From: Adiantum capillus-veneris
Lineage: Eukaryota > Streptophyta > Polypodiopsida > Polypodiales > Pteridaceae
Assembly (NCBI GenBank): GCA_014529385.2
Contig: JABFUD020000290.1
Location: 1 to 64,000 of the forward strand
Reading direction: 5' to 3'
DNA: 64,000 nt
Shown here: positions 33,605-42,316 of the stretch, piece by piece
How the letters are laid out: the number at the start of each line of letters is the position of its first letter
How positions within the stretch are numbered: the stretch's first letter is position 1
Notes under the pieces: generated by a model
Told to the model about the DNA's origin: nothing
Databases searched by the model: none
Seen by the model: only the letters and a program-made list of their open reading frames with translations
Translations under genes and position numbers: made by a program

Positions 33605-33947
33605 TATGCATGCTTAGATCAAGTTTGCGGAGACGACGTCTCCCAAACACCAAGTAGAGCTTGTCACTCTACTATGGAAGACTGATAGGACTAATGTGTA
33701 GACATCCTTGCGGTAGCCTCATGCTCTCAAGCGCCAAATGGACTAGTCATCCATTGTGGAATGATGTCGTAGGGTAACATAGTGATCCTCTACCCACTAA
33801 GAAAAGGACTCATGAATATGCTTTATCTTCTCTACACCATAGTCGAGGACGACTATGATTTCAAGAGAGAGGTAATGTCATAATAATCAATATCTAATTC
33901 TCCTAAATGATTTTCTCATATTAAACTGATCATTTACTGTGGGGAAG

Positions 33948-35426
33948 TGCCAGGGGAGAAAAAGCTAGAATATTGGTTAAGCTAGCAGACCGGCCACAGT
34001 AGGGATCCAAAGGGGGGGCCATCTACAAAAGAGCCATGTGCAACAATGGGCTAAAAAGACCATAAGGTTCATCCCATTAAGACTTCCAAAATGCTAAGGT
34101 TCCAAAATTCAAAGGTTGTGTCCAAAGGTCAACCCTAGGGGAAATTGGATGCTTTGTGTGTGACCAAAAAGTCTTTTCAAATCCCTACATAGGAGGGGGC
34201 GAGCCTTGGGAGTAGGGGATGAGAGAGAAAGTCACACACACACAAACACACGCTCCCTTTACACAAACGGAATTAGGGACACATGTCAGCTCCCTAGCCC
34301 AGATGCCTACAAGGTGTGCCCAATTGCTATTGGATGGCCTTGGAGGTGGACCAATGAGAATTAGGCTAGAGTAATCTAGTTTAATTAATTTAAAAACACT
34401 TCATAAAAGAACGAATGAGAATTAAGTCCTCTAGAAGACTATTGGACAGTCTCCCAAGTGGTCCAATAAGCATTCAATAGCCCAATGGCTTGCCTGATTC
34501 CTATTGGCCAGGAGGCAAAGGGGTCCAATGAGAGTTTAGATGAATTATTAAATTACCTTAAGCTCTCACACAAGGGGAAAGGGGGACACATGTCAGAAGG
34601 CTATCACTTATGCTGCTTAATAATCATTGGCTTGACTTGGGGAGATCCAATGAGGGTAGAGCAAGAGCAAATAGCAAGAGGGCTCGCCCAAGAGAGAGAG
34701 GGGGCTGATTTTGGCAAGGCATTATCACACACACACTCACACACAGTCTATGTGTGAAGTAAAAAAGACTATCTCTTCCCAAGCTTTAATGGAGAGCTCA
34801 TCACCTACTCCAAGCTTGTGAGATAGAAGCCTACATCGACACACTCTTGGCATGTGGATGCAAATCCAACCAAGAGCCAAGCTTCAATGCATGCTCATCT
34901 CCTCTACCAAGCTAATTACTAAGCTAAGCTATGCTAATATGAGTGATTATATGAGGAGATGTACATCTTTCTCGTAAGATACTCCTTCTTCCTCTCAATC
35001 TACTTTCATACCCTTCTAGCTCTCACCATCTTCGAAGGTGTGTGAGGTCTTGGGTCTGAGACCGGGGATAATTGATGTTGTGTTTGCTAAGTGTTTTGCT
35101 TAGTGCATGAAGCTTTCATCTTCATTGCACTAACTAGTCTTGAAGGAACACAAAGAATTGTATTGTACAATGTCTCTCTTGATGGGAGAAACCATAATAC
35201 AAAGCCTTTTGGAGGGGGGACCGGCTCCATGCAAATCCGGTCCTCAACTGTTGTCAATAGCTTAATTTCTCTCTCTTTTGAAAGTATTGTTCATGCTATC
35301 TAACTAGGTGTTATGCTTTTTGTTGCTCTCTCCACCCAAGCACTCTTGTAATTCTCATTAGGAATCTATTCTAATGAAATGCCCACTATGTTCATGCTAA
35401 TTTCCGCTAGACACAAGTTTTTAGGC
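33948..35426 (+). repeat. Right LTR of chromovirus 1
   Basis: Starts TGCCAGGGGAG after the purine-rich GTGGGGAAG (probable polypurine tract, 33939-33947) and matches the left LTR to TTTTTAGGC. The last ~14 bp of the left LTR (CATTAAATATTACA) are missing. Confidence 0.85.
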
Positions 35427-35890
35427 AAGAGAAAAGAGGTACCTCAGAGAAAGCATCATCGATTAGAGATAGATCAAAAGAAATTATAAACCACCGCAAT
35501 TAGAAGTAATTAGCCTCGCTAATTTCACTACAACCAGAAGTAATTAGCCTTGCTAATATATTTCCACCAATTTAGTAGAGAATCATCGATATTGAACCTC
35601 GTAAATCATCATCTCAACTTGAGCTTTATCCCTTTAAAAGTCTAACGGGAAAGATCTTGCTTAATCCCGATGTCAAACAACTATCAGCTCATAGCTAGTA
35701 ATAAAAGATTGCTGCCTCCACCTATTACAATTGCCATTTATGCACGTCAAAGGACACCGTTGAAATAGTATAGAATACTATGCGCTTTTAAAAGTTGGTG
35801 AAATCTCTAATTTTTAAGGACTTTAGAAAGATGCGCAATTGCCTCAGTTGTCTCATAAATAGTTCAATGTTAATGCATGTGCCTTGGAAG
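35427..35890. other. Spacer between chromovirus 1 and hAT element 2
   Basis: No gene seen. A short imperfect duplication (AGAAGTAATTAGCCTCGCTAAT and near copy) lies at about 35502-35560. The origin is not resolved; it is not recognisably the missing half of hAT element 1. Confidence 0.4.
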
Positions 35891-35898
35891 CTTGCCCT
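35891..35898. repeat. 8-bp target site duplication, left, of hAT element 2
   Basis: CTTGCCCT, identical to 39021-39028. Eight base pairs is the hallmark length for hAT insertion. Confidence 0.92.
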
Positions 35899-36080
35899 CA
35901 AGGATTTAATATTTACGTAATTACGTCAAATTTTGTGTGATCACAAGGTCTTATTGACACATTTACATGATCACAGTAAACATGATCACACAGAACCCGG
36001 TTAGTGGTGACTTGCAAACCCACAAAATTCCCGTCGGGCTTTTCAGTTTTCCCAGCGGGCCTGTCGGGGTTCATTATTTT

Positions 36081-36098
36081 CCCTGCGGGCCCGCAGGG
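36081..36098. other. Perfect 18-bp palindrome in hAT element 2 subterminal region
   Basis: CCCTGCGGGCCCGCAGGG is a perfect palindrome. Related GGGCCC-centred motifs lie nearby at 36025-36160, at the other end at 38790-38885, and in hAT element 1 at 23075-23180. Subterminal repeats in hAT elements are known transposase-binding sites, so this is the likely role. Confidence 0.75.
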
Positions 36099-36129
36099 AA
36101 TCCTGAAAATCCTGGTGGGTTGTTAGCGT

Positions 36130-36137
36130 TATATATA
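36130..36137 (+). promoter_or_regulatory. TATA-like box facing the hairpin cluster
   Basis: TATATATA on the + strand, about 70 bp before the (GA)n tract and about 350 bp before the first hairpin. It would be placed to drive a + strand transcript through the hairpins, opposite to the transposase gene. This is inference from position only. Confidence 0.3.
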
Positions 36138-36196
36138 CGTGGGCCCGATAGGGCCCGCTAGGTGTATTAGCGTCTTGCTTTCGTCTTCTAAGAGAG

Positions 36197-36200
<4 letters not shown>

Positions 36201-36243
<43 letters not shown>
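36201..36243. repeat. (GA)n microsatellite
   Basis: Pure GA for 43 bp, in the segment that replaces the transposase 3' part. Short coding-like frames through it are artefacts of the repeat. Confidence 0.97.
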
Positions 36244-36247
<4 letters not shown>

Positions 36248-36486
36248 CGACCACCTTTGCAGGTACATCGAGAGGAGAGAGGAGAGAGGGAGAGAGGGGG
36301 TCGTGTGGGAGCATGCTCTGCGTCGCAGTGCGCGGCAACAGAGTACCTGACCACACGATCCGGGTATGTGTTGTGTGTGTGTGTATGCATTCTGTGGTAG
36401 TGTGACTTTTGTCGTAGTGCGCAGCAATAGTAAGGTACCTTACCACACAATGGGAGTGTGTGTGTAAGCTGTTCTACGGAACAGTG

Positions 36487-36740
36487 CTTATCACGGGGAC
36501 ATCACTTCGGTGACGCGGGGAAGATGGTATCCTTGTGGTAAGTATTGGCTTATTGTCTGGGTACTACGTCGGTAATGCGGCGAATAAGTATCCTTATGGT
36601 AATTCAACTTCCCTTCCCCTCTCAAAAACATATGGGCATCGATCGGTAACGCGGCTATATGATGTTCGTATGTAGGCTATTGTTTTTCCTTAAATTCAGG
36701 CGGCACTCGAAAGGTAACGCGGCTAATAGAGTGTCGTTTG
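36487..36740 (+). other. Cluster of four hairpins with a common GGTAACGCG loop
   Basis: Hairpin 1: 36487-36542 (outer CTTATCAC/GTGGTAAG, inner CATC/GATG). Hairpin 2: 36550-36602 (TTATTGT/ATGGTAA outer, GGGTACT/AGTATCC inner). Hairpin 3: 36628-36673 (13 pairs, ACATATGGGCATC with GATGTTCGTATGT). Hairpin 4: 36697-36740 (12 pairs, CAGGCGGCACTC with GAGTGTCGTTTG). Loops of 19-21 nt carry GGTGACGCGGG, GGTAATGCGGC, GGTAACGCGGC and GGTAACGCGGC. Stems differ in sequence but still pair, with several G-U pairs when read as + strand RNA. The function is unknown. It could be a structured RNA, a processing signal, or a protein-binding DNA cruciform. Confidence 0.7.
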
Positions 36741-36774
36741 TTAGAAGCATATGTTTTTGCATAAATGTGGCATT

Positions 36775-37087
36775 CAGGTCGTTAACCCTTCAAATGTTTT
36801 AAATGTTTTTGAAGATTTTAAGTCGGTGTGTACTTTGTTTGAATTAGTATGTGCGCACGGAGAAAAAAATAAGTTAAAAATTCAATATATACTGAAATGT
36901 TAAAGACCGTTAACATGTATTGTTTGATCTGAATTAAGTTCTTATAAACCACTTGTTTGAACTGCTTTTTACACGTGTAATAGATTGCAATTTTAAGTGA
37001 AGATTATATTCAATTTTATCAATATTTCCTTGCACATTTGTTAAAGTCTTCAAGTGGTGGTTAAGAGTTTACCTGAGATAGTGTAAG
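36775..37087 (+). repeat. Repeat R segment in hAT element 2, shared with 60.8-61.1 kb
   Basis: Shares AACATGTATTGTTTGATCTG, ACTTGTTTG, TTAAAGTCTTCAAGT and AGTGTAAGAGTG-like blocks, in order, with 60800-61135. Its right edge (GTAAGAGTG|GTACCATCC) is exactly where the transposase coding similarity with hAT element 1 stops. The junction therefore marks either an intron edge or the border of inserted DNA. Confidence 0.72.
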
Positions 37088-37829
37088 AGTGGTACCATCC
37101 ATCACTCACAATCGTACATCCTGAAAGCGAAATATTCCCAAGTATTATTTTTCCAACACGCTCTTTGACTTCGGTGTAACATTTGTCCAAGAAAACATTT
37201 CTTATCGTGTGATAAGTAGGAGCTGAAAATCCTAGACCAAACTCACCGATTTTCTTCCAAGCAGCCTTCCAATGATTGCTGTCTATCATGACCAAAGCAC
37301 TTCCAGTAAAGAATGTTGCTTTGGCGAGTGTTGTTTGTGCTTCTTCTAGAGACTGCACTCGAAAGCTTTGATGTAATGATTTTTGACGCATTTGACAAAG
37401 TCCACCTTCATTGTGACTTTTAAAAGGAACTATGCCTGGAATTTCCTCTCCTTGCGCAGGTTTTTCTCCAAGGTTAGTTGGCGTCACTACAGGATCTACG
37501 GAGTTAATATTTGGCTCTGGGAACTCTTGATTCGAAGGCACAGAGCTATATATATGTCGTCTCTTGCCACCCTTTTTGGCGAGCTCTTCTCTCAAACGCT
37601 TTGCAACTGCAGGTGCCTGAGAATGTTCACATTTCTTACAACTGTTTTTAGTGCTACCCAGAAAATGATCCCTAATACGTGGTGCACTGTCAGATTTTTT
37701 TGTGTGACAAAATTTACATTGCCACTCCATATATCGGCCGCATATGTTGTGAGCATAATCCCACTCTTTGCCAGGAGCTTTCTTATTCTTTGGCTTCTTC
37801 GTACCACTTGTGCCCACATTTTGCTCCAT
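37050..37829 (-). CDS. hAT element 2 transposase, N-terminal part (259 aa)
   Basis: ATG at 37827-37829. A BED-like zinc finger region lies at about residues 28-75 (YMEWQCKFCHTKKS, RIRDHFLGSTKNSCKKC), then a linker with GLCQMRQKSLHQSFRVQSLE, then the beginning of DUF659: FTGSALVMIDSNHWKAAWKK, TYHTIRNVFLDKCYTEVKER and GCTIVSDGW. The last ~15 residues are unrelated to the family and end at a stop. The cut falls at GATGGATG|GTACCAC, which has the form of a splice donor. If an intron starts there, a downstream exon should exist on the minus strand below 36165; I did not find one. hAT transposases cut and paste the element; this product lacks the catalytic core and dimerisation domain and could only bind DNA. 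Confidence 0.82.
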   Translation of the reverse strand: MEQNVGTSGTKKPKNKKAPGKEWDYAHNICGRYMEWQCKFCHTKKSDSAPRIRDHFLGSTKNSCKKCEHSQAPAVAKRLREELAKKGGKRRHIYSSVPSNQEFPEPNINSVDPVVTPTNLGEKPAQGEEIPGIVPFKSHNEGGLCQMRQKSLHQSFRVQSLEEAQTTLAKATFFTGSALVMIDSNHWKAAWKKIGEFGLGFSAPTYHTIRNVFLDKCYTEVKERVGKIILGNISLSGCTIVSDGWYHSYTISGKLLTTT

Positions 37830-39020
37830 TGCTTTTAAATTAGATTTGAAGAGAAAAGAACAAGATGTTTAGTTCTGAAAACATTTTTTTCTATTTTCAA
37901 TATATATTATAATTCAAAAACCATTCAATATGAAAGTAACCATGATGCACAATATAAGATTTTCAATGCACGCTAGTCAATCCACATATCGATCACCTAT
38001 ATTGTGAGCAACCATACACATTGCAATGTAGTCTATACATGGCATAATAACCATAACATTGCTATGAATCTCTCTATGCAATTATTATTATAATGATTAT
38101 TTATATGTCCACTTTGATTTGCAAACAATAAGACACATCTAATTTCATTTGCTACAAAAAAACAAACGAAAGCAATAAAATATATGATTGGTCATTTCAT
38201 GCACTAATAATCTATCGTAATACATAATGCACTCTCTGTATAAACGAATGCATGAATTAACGCAAATAAATCTTCAATATAATCACCCAATTGGGGACTA
38301 CTTGTACCCAGTGAAGGATTGTAGCCCACCCATGAAATTAATTCAATATATAAAAGCTATTTTAACCCAATCAAGGATTATAGCTCTTATATTGTAAATC
38401 AACTCAAATGCAAAACTTCAAGATATTTATATGCCTGGTACACTAGTAGAGGACATCCGATCCTTGACTATCCACTCGTCATTTACATATGCTCATCTTC
38501 TAAAACCAATTACAGCCCTCAGTTGGACCAATGGCTTCTTCGCAATGAGCATGATTCTCCAAGTTTTCGGTTGTTTTGGTTTCATATGTTTATGTCAATA
38601 AACAAATTAAAATGTTTAAGAAGTGGTTACCGAATTAAGAATCACGTTTGGCCCAAAAAAAAGGACCTGTGACTTTGTAACCTTAGGTCAATTCACAAGG
38701 AGATGACAATACCCGGCACTCGGATACACTCCGCAAGGATTTGCCTAGCTAAAAGACCGGAGTTAGCACACTATTTACTATATATAATTACTCCCGCTGA
38801 GCTTTTTCATTTTCCCGGGGGGCCCACCGGGTAAATGAAAAAGCCCGGCGGGCCCCGCAGGAAAAATGAAAAAACCCGGAGGGCTAACCGGCTCTATAGG
38901 TTTTTGTAGGTCAAAATCAAAGTCAACGTTAACAATTAACGTGATCACGTGATTTTTTTGTGTGAATACTATAGTTATTTATGTAATCACCCGATCGTGA
39001 TTACATTAATGAAATCCCTG
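37830..39020 (-). other. hAT element 2 5' non-coding and subterminal region
   Basis: Matches 22939-23974 of hAT element 1 in inverted orientation. It includes a hairpin at about 38802-38842 (CTTTTTCATTTTCCCGG against CCGGGTAAATGAAAAAG around GGGGCCCA) and a short inverted motif pair near the end. No other gene seen. Confidence 0.7.
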
Positions 39021-39028
39021 CTTGCCCT
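39021..39028. repeat. 8-bp target site duplication, right, of hAT element 2
   Basis: CTTGCCCT, identical to 35891-35898. Confidence 0.92.
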
Positions 39029-39439
39029 TCACCAACTAGAAGAGGGTAAGGAGGGAAGGGGGCGGGAGAGGGGGAGGGACATTGGCATTCTCCCTAAATT
39101 CTCTTAAAAATAAACCCTAGGCATTACTGTGGGTGGCCACAGTGAGAAAAGAAGCGTGTTTTGGTTTTTGCAATGCTGTTGAAAATGAGGGGGGAGAATG
39201 ATATGCTTATAGAGCTCTCCATGGCTTGCAAATGTTCGTGTTCCTATGTCAACAATTGTTCTCACTTTGCAACCTGAACTCGACAAGCTAAGTCCCACTC
39301 CAAACAGTGCAACTCCACTTGCTCTTCCTCCTCTACTAAGCGTCCCATCACACCTTGTGCTCGTCTTCTTCTTCAGTCTACTAATCCGCCTTACCCATGG
39401 CATAGCCTATGCTTTGTTACCATTATGAAGTAGGGGTAT

Positions 39440-40172
39440 TGAACTCCATATACTTAAAAGTGATTCCATATACTTTATGAATTGTTTATACGATTATACC
39501 GGCTATATAACTCCCTGACTTTATCTCACCCAAGCTGTCAACCGATTTAAGCACTCCCCTCCAGGACAGAATATCATAACATTAATCACGGGTCTGCATT
39601 GGACATTTGACCATCCATCATTGACTATAGTGCATCCTGTATTATCAACTGATTTCAAGATCAATCCATCAACTTCTTTTTGGGTGTCGCCAAAGCATTT
39701 ATCCAAGAAGGTTGTCCGCACTTGATGATATGCTGAAGGGGAAAATCCAGCTCCATACTCACCAATCTTCTTTCATGCATGCTGCCATGACTCTCGTGTG
39801 ACCATCAACATAGAACCTCCTGTAAAATAGATAGCTTGTGCAAGAGCAATTGATCGAAAGCTTTGCTCTAGACTTACTTGCCTGGTTCTATGCATTTCAA
39901 ACTGGTACTCAGACGATCCATCTTGAGTGCTAGCTCTTTGTGTGTGTGTGTGTGTGTGTGTTGATTGGCATGGAGGGTGCACCACTATTTTGTCCACCTT
40001 GAGTTGAGACAGCATTGCGTGGGTGCTCTGAAGCATAACAGCTTGGAGTCGATATTCTAGGTCGCCTTATTTGATACTTCACCACCAGTTGATGGGCGAC
40101 TAGAATTAGTTGCATTGATGTTCTGAGAGCAAGCATTGGCGTCCATGACAAGTTCACAAGCCACCTATACAT
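39440..40172 (-). pseudogene. hAT transposase remnant, copy B
   Basis: Counterpart of 3940-4700. 39521-39721 on the minus strand reads FLDKCFGDTQKEVDGLILKS and TGCTIVNDGWSNVQCRPVIN (DUF659). Further upstream are RTRQVSLEQSFRSIALAQAI and YFTGGSMLMVTRESW (39773-39900). It is slightly less broken than in copy A, as TGCTIV is not preceded by a stop here. A GT tract at 39942-39960 interrupts the linker. No BED finger or C-terminus. Confidence 0.78.
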
Positions 40173-40273
40173 TCATACAATCGTAAAAATAGTAAGTTTT
40201 TGAAAAACAAATTTTAGTTGAACAATTATACACGAAAGTAAAATAATATACATATAAACATAAAGTAAAAAAT

Positions 40274-40665
40274 GATCCCCAAGCACTTGCAACCACCTCC
40301 GCAAGGATGCTCCCTACCCAAACCTGTTTCCAGACGGATAGACACCCAAGGGAGGTAACTATACGTAAGAAACAATACGTAAATGTAGTGATAAGGAGCG
40401 CTCCATTCCAACTATAGAAATGAGCCCCAAGCACTTGCACCACCTATACCCTCCGCAAGGATGCTCCCTACCCAAACTTGTTTCCAGGCGGATAGACACC
40501 CAAGGGAGGTAACTATACGTAACAAACAATACACAGGTGTAGTGATAGGGAGCTATCCATTCCAACCATAGAAATGAGTGCCAAACACTTGCACCACATA
40601 TACCCTCTGCAAGGATGCTCCCTACCCAAACCTGTTTCCAGACGGATAGACACCCAAGGGAAAGT
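40274..40665. repeat. Tandem repeat, ~150-bp units (copy B)
   Basis: Units start at 40274, 40422 and 40576, matching the copy A array unit for unit. The array was already present before the segmental duplication. Confidence 0.9.
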
Positions 40666-42316
40666 CAGTTGTAACAAATCATGTTGTTAAAAAACATAGG
40701 AATCAAAGCTACTTGAATGAAAACCAAGACCTCAAATAAGCCAACAAGTGTGCCAAAACAGACGGAGGCAACTATGAGACATTGTTTATATCTAGCCACC
40801 TCCAGAAATGGGGGAAAAGAGGAGGATATATCCGAGTCCGCTAGGCATGACTGTTGGCCCGTCGGGGTAACTTAAAAGACGGCTGGGCTAACAGGAAAGG
40901 CCGGTTCTAGCTGGTTCTTGTGAATTTGATGTTATTATCACTCTCGTGGAGTGTTAATAATATGAGTTATTACCACTTCGCACTTCACGTGAAGACGTGA
41001 ATGAAATCCCTGAACTCCACGTTGAGAAGTGGGAAAAGGTGGCTTATTTCTTAAAATCCGCCTCTTTTTAAATGTTTCCAATTGTGAAAAAACTGTAGAC
41101 ATCCAATCTAACCAGAAAGAGGTCAAATCAATGCCTCTCACCTCTCTCTTTTCAAGAGAGTGTGGCCTCAAGGCTTGACCTCCAATGCCCCAAAATGTGC
41201 ACATTTTTCGAGCGCGTGAATAGATCCCTAGACCTCTCCGACATGGTTTACCTACCCACAGAGAAATCAACCTTACCTTGCGATACCATCTCAAAATATA
41301 GTGAAATTTAGAATGTAAGTATGGTCATCATTTTGTCCCATTTTAGACATTCATTAAGTTAGATAATGACTCGATAAGGTCGTACATGTTCTAGATCCTC
41401 AATATGAAGTATATATACTCTCACAAGTATACATTTGGTGTATGTGAGTTACATGTGGATTACCATGAATCACATAAATTTTTATGCCTTTCATGTTGCA
41501 TACCTCACCTGCGCATAGCTGGGGTTTCTCGATTGTGACTGAAATCCTTTCCTTAGCCTTGCTTTGATGAGCATGCATGATGATACACAAAAGATATTAA
41601 TATGCCTTCATAGCATTGATGCATTAGCATGGTCATTCACCAATGGTAAGAGTACTACCCCACTCATGTCTTTGTAATTATCGATTGAAGAAATGTATCA
41701 CAATACGAAATTCAATGGACAAATATGTTTTCAAAAGTAGCCTTCTTAACATTTTGAATACAAAATTTGTGTACGAGAAATTAGCATGTTTCTAGTATCA
41801 TCTCCGCGTAGTGATCATTCCATATAATAAAATATACGCAAGCATTGGGAAAATTAACGAATTGTTAACTATATAACATCTAAGCTAGCCACTAGACAAA
41901 GACAGTAAAGTTTAGATCCAACTTTGTGCTCTTTAATTATGTACTCTCTCTCTGCATTGAGATTGGCATGGTTCCTGCAGTTCGTATTTTGGTCTACCAG
42001 ATGATCTCTTGGCCATTCGCAAGCTGATCCACTGTAGTAGCATGCACGTGAGATTTGGTGGCACATGAAATAATTACCAGCGGCAATACATACTGATGAG
42101 GAAACAGAAAACCTAATTAAGTCTAATTATGCTGCAGGGCAATTACAAGTCTTGAGAATATGAGTAACTATGTAACACCACCTTCCTAACCAGGCTTTTA
42201 TGTAGTATCTAGCTTTCCTATAAGGCAAAGCACGTTAAACAGGTTATCTTCCTAACTAGCTTTCACAAGGCAAAACGCAAAACACAGTTACAGAAAATGG
42301 TCACCCACATCACTCT
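40666..42316. other. Non-coding part of duplication copy B
   Basis: Counterpart of 5191-7184. No gene supported. The ~400-bp block present in copy A at 6380-6778 is absent; instead about 41862-41945 carries unrelated AT-rich sequence and a short TC tract. Confidence 0.5.

Larger units (their letters stand above)
25398..35426 (+). mobile_element. Ty3/gypsy chromovirus 1, LTR to LTR
   Basis: Left LTR 25398-26920, primer-binding site 26922-26933, gag from 27336, protease, RT, RNase H, integrase and chromodomain to 33604, then a purine tract before the right LTR at 33948. Stops, a deletion in RT and an insertion in gag make it non-autonomous now. The two LTRs are still very alike, so it is fairly young or has been homogenised. 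No target duplication could be assigned, and the right LTR lacks about 14 terminal bases. Confidence 0.9.
35899..39020 (-). mobile_element. hAT element 2, both ends present (3,122 bp)
   Basis: Ends are CAAGGATTTAATATTTACG on the left and, reverse-complemented, CAGGGATTTCATTAATG on the right: an imperfect terminal inverted repeat in the usual hAT CA(G)GG form, flanked by CTTGCCCT on both sides. Subterminal regions hold GC-rich palindromes (for example 36081-36098). The transposase reading frame (37050-37829, minus) covers only the N-terminal third. The rest of the usual coding region is replaced by a repeat with GA tracts and hairpins (about 36165-37087). This copy is therefore probably non-autonomous and could only be moved by transposase from elsewhere. 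Confidence 0.9.

Noticed and set aside
25179-35426. Target site duplication for chromovirus 1
   Set aside because: AGAAAAG-like sequence occurs near both outer edges, but it does not line up with the TG..CA ends, and the right LTR is truncated.
36139-36450. Several 80-135 codon frames through GA/CT tracts (also at 46141-46565, 54518-54930, 57766-58081)
   Set aside because: Dinucleotide repeats are open in several frames by composition; the encoded RE/SL runs are not evidence of a gene.
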